Assembly (NCBI RefSeq): GCF_013415105.1
Contig: NZ_JACCDF010000005.1
Coordinates: 62,001 to 126,000, forward strand
Direction: 5' to 3'
Length of the DNA stretch: 64,000 nt
Source of the DNA: Vreelandella salicampi
GTDB taxonomy: Bacteria; Pseudomonadota; Gammaproteobacteria; Pseudomonadales; Halomonadaceae
Shown here one piece after another: positions 51,969 to 61,362 of the stretch (position 1 is the stretch's first letter; each line of letters begins with the position of its first letter). The notes under the pieces are model-generated. The model had not been told where the DNA came from and ran no database searches. It saw only the letters and a list, made by a program, of their open reading frames with translations. The position numbers and the translations under genes are program-made.

Positions 51969-53067
51969 TTACAGGCCCTGCTTAAGACTGGCGACGATAA
52001 ACTGTTCCAAATCGCCGTCGAGCACTTTCTCGCAGTTGCTTGACTGCACGCCGGTGCGCAAATCTTTAATGCGTTGGTCGTCCAATACGTATGAGCGAAT
52101 TTGGCTGCCCCACCCGATATCGGCCTTGGAGTCTTCCGCCTCTTGCTTCGCCGCATTGCGCTTTTGCATCTCCAGTTCCCACAGCTTCGCTCTCAATTGC
52201 TTCATGGCGAAGTCGCGGTTGGCATGCTGGCTGCGCTGACCCTGGCACGCCACCACAATGCCGCTGGGCTCATGGGTAATCCGCACGGCAGAATCGGTGG
52301 TGTTAACGTGCTGCCCCCCCGCGCCGCTGGAGCGGTACGTATCGACGCGCAGGTCGGATGGGTTAATGTCCACCTCGAACGTGTCGTCGATTTCCGGTGA
52401 CAGAAACACCGAGGCAAACGACGTATGACGGCGGCCGCCGGAATCAAACGGGCTTTTGCGCACCAAACGGTGAACACCGGTCTCGGTACGCAGCCAGCCG
52501 AAGGCGTAATCGCCCTGGATATGTAGCGACGCCGATTTAATCCCCGCGACGTCCCCTGCGGAGATCTCGAGAATATCGGTCTTAAAGCCGTGGTGCTCAG
52601 CCCAGCGCAGGTACATGCGCAGTAAAATATTGGCCCAGTCCTGCGCTTCAGTGCCGCCGGAGCCGGATTGGATATCGAGATAGGCGTTATTTTCGTCCAT
52701 CTCACCGGAGAACATACGGCGGAATTCGAGCTTTTCCAGCGCCGCTTGCAGGCCATTTAGCTCTTTGGTGACCTCTGCCACCGTGCCTTCGTCATCTTCC
52801 ATCTCGGCAAGCTCAAGCAGGTCGCCGCTATCGCCCAGGCCCTGCTCCAGTTCGTCGATGGTGGCGACGATGGTTTCTAGCGAGGAACGTTCTTTGCCCA
52901 ATTTCTGGGCGTAATCCGGGTCGCTCCAGACATTAGGGTCTTCAAGTTCGCGGGTAACTTCTTCTAGCCGGTCTTTCTTTTCGGCATAGTCAAAGATACC
53001 CCCTAAGAACTTCTGTCCGCTCCGACAGATCCTTGATTTGGTTATGAATCGGGTTGGTTTCCAGCAT
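51969..53067 (-). CDS. prfB: Peptide chain release factor 2, with programmed +1 frameshift
   Basis: RF2 ends translation at UGA and UAA. The gene is in two frames: 25 codons from ATG 53067 ([14 protein letters not shown]...) reach an in-frame TGA at 52990-52992; after a +1 shift the frame continues as [12 protein letters not shown] to 51969. The fused protein has 365 residues, the same as E. coli RF2. The stop-recognition motif SPF and the catalytic GGQ (SGAGGQHVN) are intact. The residue three before the GAGGQ segment, variable in E. coli strains (Thr or Ala), is Ser here. A minus-strand frame reading straight through from 53150 without the shift would give a false N-terminus. Confidence 0.97.
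52989..53004 (-). promoter_or_regulatory. RF2 programmed frameshift site
   Basis: The minus strand reads AGG GGG TAT CTT TGA C. This is the canonical prfB cassette: an internal Shine-Dalgarno-like AGGGGG, the slippery CTT and the poorly terminating TGAC. Low RF2 favours the shift to the GAC frame, so RF2 controls its own level. Confidence 0.97.
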
Positions 53068-53148
53068 GGGTCAGCCCTAGTGAAGTAAAGCGCGCATTGT
53101 AACGAAACACAGCGCTTACCGCATCCAATAGACGGGAGACGAACACGC

Positions 53149-53174
53149 AAAAACCCGGCCAGCGCCGGGTTTAA
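53149..53174 (-). terminator. Intrinsic terminator after the FadL-family gene
   Basis: AAACCCGGC, a four-base loop and GCCGGGTTT form a 9-bp stem, followed on the minus strand by TTTTTG. It lies 22 bases after the porin stop and upstream of prfB. Confidence 0.85.
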
Positions 53175-53196
53175 GAGACAAAAAGCAGCGTTTCGC

Positions 53197-54525
53197 TTAG
53201 AAGCGGTAGGTCAACTGCGCCCCGAAGCCATGGGCTTCGTTTTTGTAGTCGGCAGTGTAGGTGGACACTATAGGACTGTTAATCTCCTCACGCTCTTGAT
53301 CAACCTTCGTGCTACGCTCGGTCAGGTAAGAGTAAGCAAAATCGACTGTTAGGTTATCAACCGGTGTCCAGCCAGCACCAACGGAGAAGATGCGACGATC
53401 ATCGGAGGGAATTCGCGCGCTGCGAAACTCATCACTAGTAGGGGTTTTATCAATCGTAAGCCCTGCTCTTAATGCTAACTGTTTATTAAGCTGGTATTCA
53501 CCGCCAACAGCGAAAGCCCACGCATTTGAATAGTCTTGCTCCTCGAAGGTGATGGGATCACCACTGGGATTGTTAGGATCGGCAACTCGGATTTCATTAA
53601 ATCGATCCCAACGTGTCCAGGAGGCACCTGCCATTAGCTTAAGGTTATCCGTCATTTGTTGCGTGATAGAAAAATTGACTGTTTCAGGAGTAGTCAGATC
53701 TAGCTCGGCATCACTCTGCCTAACCTCTGTCCCTGCAGGAACGGGGCCTGGGATGCCCGGTAAGCCAGGTAAGTCATTAGTCGTTGTTGCACTGAAATCA
53801 CCTGATAGCGTGTAGCTAACCTTAGACCGATATGTTAGGCCCAGCGTGGTTTCTGGCACAGGCTGAAAAATCACCCCCAAGTTATACCCCCAACCAGCAT
53901 CATCGCCTTCGACTCTAGCATCTAAATCGCTAGCTGGATTAGCGGTGGTAGGCACTTGCCGATGCAACTCCCCCTCAATCTGGTTATAGGTAATACCCGC
54001 ACCTACCGACCACTGATCATTAAAGCGATAAGACACAGTGGGCTGAGCACTCATCACTGTCAATTCAGTGTAATTACCCAGGTTCCTACCAACAAAGTTT
54101 TCCTCATAGTCGGTCTCAGAACCGAAAGGCGCATATACACCAAATCCAAATGCTAGGCGCTCAGTAACCGGATGAGCATAGAATGCAAAGGGAATTAGCT
54201 TTCCAGGCACGATATCCCCATCAGCACTCCCATCAGGGTGAACCGGCGTTCCATTTCGGGTAGCGCTAGCATTATCGATATCTGTTTTGACATTCAAAAA
54301 CGTCCCACCTGCAGAAATTTGCGCGCGATCTAAAAACGACATACCCGCCGGGTTGCCGTACACAATGGTCGCATCTTCCACATTGGAACTACGCCCGGCG
54401 TGACCGTAACCCTGACCGCTAACGCTTTGTTCATTGACCTGATAACCGCCGGCGTGCGCTTGGCTGGCGAAGGCGGCTGCGGTAACAGCTGCCACTAAAG
54501 TGAGCTTTTTAAAGTTGTTATGCAT
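53197..54525 (-). CDS. FadL/OmpP1-family outer membrane transporter
   Basis: This 442-residue protein has a signal peptide (about 1-24, cut after SQAHA) and then [20 protein letters not shown] and [11 protein letters not shown], the FadL family head, including the NPAGM motif. The rest is a beta-barrel that ends in Phe (LTYRF). FadL proteins admit long-chain fatty acids or other hydrophobic compounds through a lateral opening. ATG 54525 has GAGGTTC upstream. It has its own terminator and is divergent from the merR-copA operon, with which it shares a 269-base region rich in A and T. The substrate is not deducible. Confidence 0.93.
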   Translation of the reverse strand: MHNNFKKLTLVAAVTAAAFASQAHAGGYQVNEQSVSGQGYGHAGRSSNVEDATIVYGNPAGMSFLDRAQISAGGTFLNVKTDIDNASATRNGTPVHPDGSADGDIVPGKLIPFAFYAHPVTERLAFGFGVYAPFGSETDYEENFVGRNLGNYTELTVMSAQPTVSYRFNDQWSVGAGITYNQIEGELHRQVPTTANPASDLDARVEGDDAGWGYNLGVIFQPVPETTLGLTYRSKVSYTLSGDFSATTTNDLPGLPGIPGPVPAGTEVRQSDAELDLTTPETVNFSITQQMTDNLKLMAGASWTRWDRFNEIRVADPNNPSGDPITFEEQDYSNAWAFAVGGEYQLNKQLALRAGLTIDKTPTSDEFRSARIPSDDRRIFSVGAGWTPVDNLTVDFAYSYLTERSTKVDQEREEINSPIVSTYTADYKNEAHGFGAQLTYRF

Positions 54526-54726
54526 AGAGAACCTCGTTCTTCCCGATAATCCGGCGGCATTTACTGCTATCGACCGCCCATTTGTTTTTACATGACTGTT
54601 TTCTCGCACACTGGCGTTTGGTTCAAGGGCAAACGATCGTTTTATTTCATTTAAGCCTTATACATTAGTCGCACAGTCGTTTTAAATCAGCGTTTTACTG
54701 TTTTTCTAAATTTCTGCCACGCCGCC

Positions 54727-54758
54727 TTGACCTATGGGTAACCCAAAGGTTTTACACT
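54727..54758 (+). promoter_or_regulatory. MerR-type promoter and operator for merR-copA
   Basis: TTGACC (54727-54732) and TACACT (54753-54758) are 20 bases apart, too long for normal sigma-70 use but usual for MerR-regulated promoters. The spacer holds an almost perfect dyad, ACCTATGGGT (54730-54739) and ACCCAAAGGT (54741-54750), around one base; nine of ten positions match. The merR ATG follows 36 bases downstream, so the operon is autoregulated by DNA untwisting, inferred from the family mechanism. Confidence 0.85.
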
Positions 54759-54794
54759 GATCGACATAAAATCAGTCAGCAACAGGGGCAGCTG

Positions 54795-55226
54795 ATGAAA
54801 GTGAACGACATTGCCAAACAGGCAAACGTGACCGGGGAAACCGTGCGTCACTACGTGCGCGAAGGGTTACTTTCGCCTGAGCGCCACCCGGATAACGGCT
54901 ACCAGATTTTTAATCAGCGTGATCTGGAGCGCCTACGCTTTATTCAGCGGGCGCGAAAGCTCGGGTTTAGCGTGGCGGAAATCCGCGACATTCTCGCCCA
55001 TGCCGACCACGGCGACTCGCCCTGCCCACTGGTACGCGACCTGCTCGCCCACCGGCTGCCGCAAGTGCGCGCGCAGATCACCGAGCTGGAAGCGCTGGCA
55101 TCACGTATGGAGCAGGCGCTAGAGAGCTGGCAGGACATGCCCGACGCCGCCCCCGACGGCCATAGCCTGTGCCGCTTGATCGAAAGTTTTCCTGAGTGCT
55201 GCCCTGATACCAAGGAGCCACAATGA
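54795..55226 (+). CDS. MerR-family metal-responsive regulator of copA
   Basis: The 143-residue protein has the MerR winged helix-turn-helix at about 1-70 ([20 protein letters not shown]) and a dimerisation helix (about 78-112). Candidate metal ligands are Cys77 at the start of that helix, Cys126 in SLCRLIES, and the Cys135-Cys136 pair in PECCP. Copper sensors (CueR) usually have Ser near position 77, while divalent metal sensors have Cys there, so the inducer is not certain. Control of copA argues for copper. The stop overlaps the copA start by four bases (ATGA), and the long-spacer promoter lies upstream. Confidence 0.9.
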   Translation: MKVNDIAKQANVTGETVRHYVREGLLSPERHPDNGYQIFNQRDLERLRFIQRARKLGFSVAEIRDILAHADHGDSPCPLVRDLLAHRLPQVRAQITELEALASRMEQALESWQDMPDAAPDGHSLCRLIESFPECCPDTKEPQ

Positions 55227-57775
55227 GCCAACACACCCTGACGCGCACGGTGCCCGGCATGAACTGCCAGGGCTGCGTCAAACGCATGCGCGAATCGATT
55301 CAACAACAAGACAGCCAAGCGGACGTGACCGGCACGCCAGCGGAAAAACGCTTGGACGTCACTACCGCACTTAACGAGGCAGAACTCGATCAAGCGCTTA
55401 TTGATGCCGGCTACCCACCCGGCGAGCGAGCGGATGACGGCGCAACAACCGACGCTAAAGGCGACGACGCAGAAAGCGATGCGCAAGAGAAACCTTCAAA
55501 CAGCGAAAACGCCAACAGCGAGGCGCGCAGCAGCGGCCAGCAGTTCCGCCTCGCCATCAGCGGCATGACCTGCGCTAGCTGTGTAAAAAGCGTGCAAAAA
55601 GCGCTGGAACGCACGGATGGCGTTGACACCGCCAGCGTTAACTTCGGCACCCACACCGCGCAGGTGTTTGGCCGTGCCGACGAGCAAGCGCTGATCGACG
55701 CGGTAGATTCGGTTGGCTACGGAGCCGAGCCGATTTTCGACATGCGCGAAGCCGAGAAGACCCGCGGCGAACAGGAAGCCCGCGAGTACAAGCGGCGGCT
55801 AAAAGGCGGCATCTATTCGTTGGCGCTCGCCATTCCGTTAATGCTCAGCATGTTTGTCTACCACCCGCACCCGGAGGGCACCGGTCGGCTCTTCTGGCTG
55901 GCCATTGGGCTTTTGACGCTGGCCATCATGGCGTTCCCTGGCCGCCACTTCTTCGTGAACGCGTGGAAAAATTTCAAACACCATCAGGCTAATATGGACA
56001 CGCTGGTGGCCATGGGCACCGGTACTGCCTGGGTCTATTCCATGGTGGTCGTGGTATTTGCCCCCTGGCTACCCGAAGTAGCGCTTGGGATTTACTTTGA
56101 AGCTTCCGCCATGGTGATCGGCCTGATTCTTTTAGGTAACGCCATGGAGCTCAAAGCGCGCGGACGCACCAGCGACGCACTCAAACGCCTGTTAGATTTA
56201 CAAAGCCGCACCGCGCGGGTGATTCGCAACGGCAAGGAAGAAGAGATAGGGATTGACGCCGTGCGCGAAGACGACCAAATTCGCGTGCGCCCCGGCGAGC
56301 GCTTGCCGGTAGATGGCGAGGTTATCGAAGGCGCAAGCCATATTGATGAATCCATGCTCACCGGCGAACCCGTGCCGGTGAAAAAAGGCGAAGGTGACGA
56401 AGTCAGCGCCGGTACCGTCAATGGCAAAGGTGGGCTGGTTTATCGCGCGACCCGCGTGGGCGCCGATACCCGTCTTGGCCAAATTACCGAGCAGGTCGCC
56501 AGCGCCCAGAACTCGCGCCCTCCGATTGGCGAGCTGGCGGATAAAGTTTCCAGCATCTTTGTGCCCTCGGTGATGATCATTGCCGTGCTGACGGCGCTGG
56601 CGTGGTTTAACTTCGGCGCCGAGCCGCAAATCATTCACATGCTGGTCACCGCCACCGCCGTGCTGATTATCGCTTGCCCTTGCGCGCTCGGCTTAGCAAC
56701 GCCGATCTCCACCATGATTGGGGTGGGCAAGGCCGCCGAACACGGCGTGCTGGTGAGAAGTGGCGAAGCGCTGCAAACCGCGAGCAAGCTCACAACGCTG
56801 GTGGTGGACAAAACCGGCACGCTCACAGAAGGCAAGCCTCGCGTGACTGAAGCGGAGGTTTTAAGCGGCGACGAAAGCCGCGCGCTTGGATGGGTAGCCG
56901 CATTGGAGCGTGGCTCCGAGCACCCGCTAGCCGCAGCGCTGATGACCCACGCCGAAGATGCCGATGCCAAGCCTGCCGAGATTCGCGACTTTGACACCGT
57001 CACCGGTGGCGGCGTCAAAGCGCAAACCGACGGCGACAAACCGCTGCTGCTTGGCAACGCACGCTTGCTGGAAGAAGCGGGGGTTGATCTCAGTGCTGGC
57101 CAAGCGAAAGCCCGCGAGTTGGAAGAGAAGGCGCGTACCATTGTGTATCTCGCGGTGGACGGTGAGCTTATCGCGCTGTTTGGCATCAGCGACCCGCTGC
57201 GTTCGGACACCATCGATGCCATCAAACGCCTGCAGGCCGATAACATCAAAGTGGTAATGCTCACCGGCGATAACGAGCACACCGCTGGTGCGATTGCCCG
57301 CGAGGTAGGCATCGACGAATTCCGCGCGGGGCTTTTGCCAGAAGATAAACACGCTGAAATCGAACGGTTGCAAGATAAAGGCGAGATCGTCGGAATGGTC
57401 GGCGATGGCATCAACGATGCCCCGGCGCTTGCGCGTGCCAATGTCGGTTTCGCCATCGGCCAAGGCACCGATGTCGCCATTGAGAGCGCCGGCATGACGC
57501 TGATGCGTGGCTCGCTTCACGGGGTGGCCGATGCCATCGAAATCAGCCAAGCGACGCTCTCCAACATCAAGCAGAACCTGGTCGGTGCCTTTGGCTACAA
57601 CGTGCTGTGCATCCCCATCGCCGCCGGGGTGCTCTACTCCGTCACCGGCATGTTGCTCTCACCCATGATTGCAGGGGCGGCGATGTCGCTCTCCTCTATC
57701 ACTGTGGTCAGCAACGCCAACCGTCTACGTCTCTGGCAAGCCAGTGGAAACGCATCCAAAGGAGATACCGCATGA
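55223..57775 (+). CDS. copA: Copper-exporting P1B-type ATPase CopA
   Basis: CopA pumps Cu(I) out of the cytosol. It has two N-terminal metal-binding domains: GMNCQGC (Cys15, Cys18) and GMTCASC (Cys117, Cys120). A very acidic linker of about 35 residues separates them. The membrane part holds the CPC site in [13 protein letters not shown], and FGYNVL and AAMSLSS in the last helices, the combination found in Cu(I) pumps. The cytosolic loops have the TGE actuator (LTGEPVPV), the phosphorylated Asp in [13 protein letters not shown] and GDGINDAP. Length is 850 residues. It is coupled to merR by four bases. Confidence 0.95.
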   Translation: MSQHTLTRTVPGMNCQGCVKRMRESIQQQDSQADVTGTPAEKRLDVTTALNEAELDQALIDAGYPPGERADDGATTDAKGDDAESDAQEKPSNSENANSEARSSGQQFRLAISGMTCASCVKSVQKALERTDGVDTASVNFGTHTAQVFGRADEQALIDAVDSVGYGAEPIFDMREAEKTRGEQEAREYKRRLKGGIYSLALAIPLMLSMFVYHPHPEGTGRLFWLAIGLLTLAIMAFPGRHFFVNAWKNFKHHQANMDTLVAMGTGTAWVYSMVVVVFAPWLPEVALGIYFEASAMVIGLILLGNAMELKARGRTSDALKRLLDLQSRTARVIRNGKEEEIGIDAVREDDQIRVRPGERLPVDGEVIEGASHIDESMLTGEPVPVKKGEGDEVSAGTVNGKGGLVYRATRVGADTRLGQITEQVASAQNSRPPIGELADKVSSIFVPSVMIIAVLTALAWFNFGAEPQIIHMLVTATAVLIIACPCALGLATPISTMIGVGKAAEHGVLVRSGEALQTASKLTTLVVDKTGTLTEGKPRVTEAEVLSGDESRALGWVAALERGSEHPLAAALMTHAEDADAKPAEIRDFDTVTGGGVKAQTDGDKPLLLGNARLLEEAGVDLSAGQAKARELEEKARTIVYLAVDGELIALFGISDPLRSDTIDAIKRLQADNIKVVMLTGDNEHTAGAIAREVGIDEFRAGLLPEDKHAEIERLQDKGEIVGMVGDGINDAPALARANVGFAIGQGTDVAIESAGMTLMRGSLHGVADAIEISQATLSNIKQNLVGAFGYNVLCIPIAAGVLYSVTGMLLSPMIAGAAMSLSSITVVSNANRLRLWQASGNASKGDTA

Positions 57776-57852
57776 GTTTACTGGTCAATCTTGCAGGTCT
57801 GGGCCTGATCGCCGCTATTGTATGGTGGTTCTGGCTGCATAAATCTTACTGA
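57772..57852 (+). CDS. 26-residue membrane peptide, possible truncated cupredoxin anchor
   Basis: An ATG overlapping the copA stop (ATGA at 57772-57775), with AAAGGAG at ideal spacing, opens a frame for 26 residues: one hydrophobic helix ending [11 protein letters not shown], then TGA. From memory, a one-helix cupredoxin-domain protein with a similar head ([16 protein letters not shown]) often follows copA in related bacteria. Here only the anchor remains, and downstream sequence shows no blue-copper domain. It may be a remnant or a functional micropeptide. Translation signals are intact. Confidence 0.6.
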   Translation: MSLLVNLAGLGLIAAIVWWFWLHKSY

Positions 57853-57896
57853 GTCAACGCGTTAAATCGATCTAAGCTTTGACGGACAGCACTCTT

Positions 57897-57928
57897 TTTA
57901 CAAATTCAAAAATGTCACCCATAATGAC
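57897..57928 (+). promoter_or_regulatory. Putative promoter and operator of the Xre/RES pair
   Basis: TTTACA (57897-57902), a 17-base spacer and CATAAT (57920-57925) form a reasonable sigma-70 promoter 32 bases before the antitoxin ATG. A small dyad GTCA (57914-57917) / TGAC (57925-57928) straddles the -10 element and could be the autoregulatory operator. The base composition is richer in A and T than the surroundings. Confidence 0.55.
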
Positions 57929-57957
57929 GCAAATATACGCTTCTTAAGGCGACTAAA

Positions 57958-58317
57958 ATGAGTCTTGAAATAAAGAGTGCTGTGGATCGTGAAGGGTTTA
58001 TCATCGCTGATGCTCTCCTTGACGAACTGCATATCACCAAGCGCGAGTTCGCGCACGCGATTGGGCTAAGCCACAGCGCCATCATCCGCAAAGATCGCTT
58101 ACATGCCGTTTCCACGCAGCAACGTCTTCGCCAAACGATGGAAATCCTCAAACGTATTGAACCCTGGGCGGGGTCGATAAGTGGTGCATGGTCGTGGTAC
58201 CGCACCTACCCCATCGCACCGCTGGGTGATTTCACCGCAGAAGAGTTGGTCAGCCATGGGCGGGCGGATGATGTCCGCGCCTACCTTTCTCACATCGCCG
58301 AGGGAGGCTATGCGTGA
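57958..58317 (+). CDS. Xre/MbcA/ParS-type antitoxin
   Basis: The 119-residue protein has an N-terminal Xre-like helical DNA-binding region (about 20-60, ITKREFAHAIGLSHSAIIRK) and a C-terminal toxin-binding ParS/DUF2384 domain (about 65-119) ending in the family pattern EELVSHGRADDVRAYL...GGYA. It neutralises the RES toxin and represses the operon. AAGG lies upstream of the ATG. Its stop overlaps the toxin GTG by four bases. Confidence 0.9.
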   Translation: MSLEIKSAVDREGFIIADALLDELHITKREFAHAIGLSHSAIIRKDRLHAVSTQQRLRQTMEILKRIEPWAGSISGAWSWYRTYPIAPLGDFTAEELVSHGRADDVRAYLSHIAEGGYA

Positions 58318-58847
58318 GCCTGCTGGAACTTGGGTTTCAATACAGAGGGCTCGTCTATCGCGGCCATAACCCACGATGGCAGCACGCTCCCACGTCAGGA
58401 GAAGGGGCTGCACGCAACGGAGGCCGCTGGAACACTGTTGGCCTGCCCGCGCTTTATACCAGCGAGCGTTTTGAAACAGCTTGGCTTGAGGCCCAACAAG
58501 GCTTTCCCTTCAAAACTCAGCCGCTGACGCTTTGCAGCTATGAGGTTGATTGCGGCCCAATTTTAGATCTGTGTGACCCAGTTATCCAAGCGCGCGTGCG
58601 CCCGCACCCAGAGGCCTGGATGCAGGAAGCGTGGTTAGATAAAAAGATAAGGCGTGAACCCGTTATCGCCTGGGAAATCGCTGAGCGCTTGGTCGATATG
58701 GGATTCGCTGGCATTCGTGTGCCATCGCAGGCGAAGAGCGCAACCACTCGAGATGTGAATATCGTTTTCTGGCAGTGGTCGCGCCACGTGCCTACTAAGG
58801 TCTGCGTTATAGACGATGAAAACCGCTTGTCCGAGGCACCCAAATAG
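58314..58847 (+). CDS. RES-domain toxin
   Basis: RES toxins degrade NAD+ (phosphorolysis or hydrolysis) and stop growth when not bound by Xre. This 177-residue protein has the conserved elements GGRWNTVG (Arg38), ALYTSERFETAWLE (Tyr48, Glu59) and a later region with AGIRVPSQA that may supply the Ser; I cannot assign the Ser with certainty. Start is GTG overlapping the antitoxin stop (58314-58317). The frame is intact, so the pair is probably functional. It converges on the YitT-family gene. Confidence 0.9.
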   Translation: MSLLELGFQYRGLVYRGHNPRWQHAPTSGEGAARNGGRWNTVGLPALYTSERFETAWLEAQQGFPFKTQPLTLCSYEVDCGPILDLCDPVIQARVRPHPEAWMQEAWLDKKIRREPVIAWEIAERLVDMGFAGIRVPSQAKSATTRDVNIVFWQWSRHVPTKVCVIDDENRLSEAPK

Positions 58848-58893
58848 ACGGTTGAAAAGGAAAAGCGCCCCTTTCGAAATAAGCAACGGCCTG

Positions 58894-59511
58894 TCAGCTA
58901 ACCCCGATATAGCGCCCTGGCTTATGGTTCAGGGCGATAATCAGGTTTAGCGTGAGGGCACCCAATACCGAGTAGCCAACGCGATCCAGCGGCAGCTGGG
59001 TAAGCGCGACGAGCAAAATCAAACCGTCGATACCCAGCTGTACGTAGCCTGCCCGCAGGCCGTGCTTTTCTTGCAGATAAAGTGCCAGAATGTTGATACC
59101 GCCAAGGCTCGTGCGGTGGCGAAACAGCATCAGCATGCCGATGCCCATTAACGCTCCGCCCATCAGCGCGGCATAAAGGGACGGCACCTCGGCAAACTGC
59201 ACCCAGCCCTGGGTGAGTTCTGAGAAAAGCGATACCAAGCCAATGGCGGCAAAAGTGCGCAACGTAAAGCTCCAGCCCATGCGCTTAATCGCCAGGTAAT
59301 AAAACGGCAGGTTGATAGCAAAAAACCAAACGCCAAAGCCGCCACCGATTATGTAGTTTATCAGCAGCGCCATCCCCGCGGTGCTGCCGGTAAGCAGTAC
59401 CGAATGGGTATAAAACGTTACCCCTAGGGTGACAAATAGCGTGCCAAGCAGCATCGCCATCACATCCTCATAGGGTTTATGAGGATCTTTGGGTAGGTCT
59501 TCCATGCGCAT
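58894..59511 (-). CDS. YitT-family membrane protein
   Basis: The 205-residue protein has about five or six membrane helices and the YitT-type features: GTLFVTLGVTFYTHSVLLTGSTAG in the first helix pair (positions about 22-45), FFAINLPFYYLA, and RTSLGGINILALYL. It lacks the C-terminal cytosolic DUF2179 domain found in longer Firmicutes members. The function is unknown; a transport role is only guessed for the family. AAGGAC lies eleven bases upstream of the ATG. Confidence 0.85.
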   Translation of the reverse strand: MRMEDLPKDPHKPYEDVMAMLLGTLFVTLGVTFYTHSVLLTGSTAGMALLINYIIGGGFGVWFFAINLPFYYLAIKRMGWSFTLRTFAAIGLVSLFSELTQGWVQFAEVPSLYAALMGGALMGIGMLMLFRHRTSLGGINILALYLQEKHGLRAGYVQLGIDGLILLVALTQLPLDRVGYSVLGALTLNLIIALNHKPGRYIGVS

Positions 59512-59552
59512 GACGTATTGTCCTTAGAGTTAATTGTTTACGCTAACGTTTT

Positions 59553-61352
59553 TTACGCTACAGGGCTGGCGTGCTCGACCATCAGCTGCAGTGAATCGCG
59601 ACCACGCCAGCGGTTGCGATTAAGCTTATAAGCACAGTGCAACGTATCGCCCACGCTAAACGAAGGTAACTCGCCTGGCGTGAGGGCGCGAAACCAGATC
59701 GCCTTGCAGGTGACTGGCCCCATGGAAAGCTCCAGCATCAAATGCGTGCCGTCAGCCCCTACCGGACGCAGCGCCTCGACGATAAAGCGGCCTTCAAACA
59801 GCGGTGGATCAAACTCGCGCCCGTAAGGGCCCAATGCTTCAATCTCGCTGAGCGTGCCAAGCGTTAACTGCGCGGTGGATAACTCACCGTCGGTCCAGAG
59901 CCGCGGGTAAAGCGGCGTGTCACCGAGCTGCTCGCTCACGGCTTGCAAAAACGCCGCTTTAAACGCATCCAACTGCTCGCGAGGCACACCAACACCCGCC
60001 GCGCCACTGTGGCCACCAAAGCGCGGCAGCGCCTCAGGGGCGAGCTCATAAGTGCGCTGTAGCGCATCGCGCAGGTGCAGGCCGTCAATTGAGCGGCCGG
60101 AGCCGGTGAGCATCCCCGGTTGCGCCGCTTGCGTCAGTACCAGCGCCGGGCGCCCGTAGGCTTGCACCAGCCGCGAGGCGACGATGCCTTGTACGCCAGG
60201 GTGGCCATCTTCGAGCAGCACTACCACGGCAGGCGCATTAGCGGCCAGTTCATCGGCGGCAAACGCCCGGGCTTCTTCGGCCATGTCGGCTTCAATCGCC
60301 TTGCGCGACTGATTGTCGTCATCCAGCACGTTGAGCTGCCGCGTTGCTACCCCGTCGCTTTCGGCGAGCATAAAATGCAGCGCCGCATAGGGATCGTCTA
60401 ACCGCGAGCGAGCGTTGATTCGCGGCCCCATCTGAAACGCTAAGGTTTCGGCGTTAAACGGCACGCTATCTTGCCCGAGCCGCGCGGCCATCGCGCGCCA
60501 GCACGCGGCGTCCATACGGTTAATCAGCGTAAGTCCGTGGCTGACCACTGCGCGGTTGGCGGGGCTACCCCCCAGCGATACGCAGTCCGCCACGGTGCCT
60601 AGCGCCACATACGAGAGCCACGGCGAGAGCTTAGGGGTAGCCTTCGACAAGGCGCCCCACTCGATCAGCACGCTGCGCGCAAGCGACATTAAAAGCCACG
60701 CCACCATGCAGCCGGCGATGGTTTTGTCTGGATAGGCGCAATCGTCGCGCGTGGGGTTCACACAGGCGAAGGCCGATGCCGGCGGGCCTTCCAGCGGCAA
60801 GGCGTGGTGATCGCTCACTACCACGTCGATGCCGGCGGCTTTCATCCGCGCAATGCGCGGCTCGTCAGAGCTTCCGCAGTCGGCGGTGATTACAAGCGTT
60901 GGCTCAGGTTTTAGGGCGAGCGTACGCTCAACCAGCGGCAGGCTGATACCGTAGCCATCGTGAATACGGTGACCAATCAAACTGTGCAGCTTGCTTTCGG
61001 GCACGCCGAAAAGCTCGACCAAGGTGCGTCGAATCACCACGTGCGAGGTAATACCGTCGACGTCGTAATCGGTCAGAATGCCGATCGACTCGCCCTCGGA
61101 CACCGCCTGGGCGATACGCTCGGCGGCTCGGCGGCCGTCTTTGAGTTTCTCAGGATGGGCAAGGTAGCGCAGGCTCGGCGACACCAGCGGGGCAAGCTCA
61201 CCATGATACCCCGGCAGCCGCGAGGCAAGCAGGCGCGCCTGCAACTCGCTCAAACCTTCCGTTTGGGCACGCGCATAAACGGCCTCGTCACGGGGACGAG
61301 GCTCCAGGCGCGGCTGGGTGAGGCTAAGGGGTAGATCGGTCAGCGCGTTCAT
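59553..61352 (-). CDS. recJ: Single-stranded-DNA-specific exonuclease RecJ
   Basis: RecJ is the 5'-3' ssDNA exonuclease of recombination and mismatch repair. The DHH-family motifs are visible: LTDYDVDGITS (motif I), ITADCGSSDEP and VVVSDHHALP (the DHH motif). The DHHA1 domain includes RFGGHSGAAGVG, and the OB fold is at the C-terminus. ATG 61352 has GGGG six bases upstream and gives 599 residues; the longer open frame enters thrC. It follows thrC after ten bases. Confidence 0.96.
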   Translation of the reverse strand: MNALTDLPLSLTQPRLEPRPRDEAVYARAQTEGLSELQARLLASRLPGYHGELAPLVSPSLRYLAHPEKLKDGRRAAERIAQAVSEGESIGILTDYDVDGITSHVVIRRTLVELFGVPESKLHSLIGHRIHDGYGISLPLVERTLALKPEPTLVITADCGSSDEPRIARMKAAGIDVVVSDHHALPLEGPPASAFACVNPTRDDCAYPDKTIAGCMVAWLLMSLARSVLIEWGALSKATPKLSPWLSYVALGTVADCVSLGGSPANRAVVSHGLTLINRMDAACWRAMAARLGQDSVPFNAETLAFQMGPRINARSRLDDPYAALHFMLAESDGVATRQLNVLDDDNQSRKAIEADMAEEARAFAADELAANAPAVVVLLEDGHPGVQGIVASRLVQAYGRPALVLTQAAQPGMLTGSGRSIDGLHLRDALQRTYELAPEALPRFGGHSGAAGVGVPREQLDAFKAAFLQAVSEQLGDTPLYPRLWTDGELSTAQLTLGTLSEIEALGPYGREFDPPLFEGRFIVEALRPVGADGTHLMLELSMGPVTCKAIWFRALTPGELPSFSVGDTLHCAYKLNRNRWRGRDSLQLMVEHASPVA

Positions 61353-61362
61353 ATCGCCCCGT

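Noticed and set aside
53068..53150. A prfB start upstream in the frame that continues without a shift
   Set aside because: Reading from 53150 without the +1 shift gives a non-homologous head; the ATG at 53067 in the other frame plus the frameshift cassette explains the gene fully.
56635..57495. A 286-codon minus-strand open frame
   Set aside because: It is antisense to the catalytic part of copA and Ser-rich throughout, an expected shadow.
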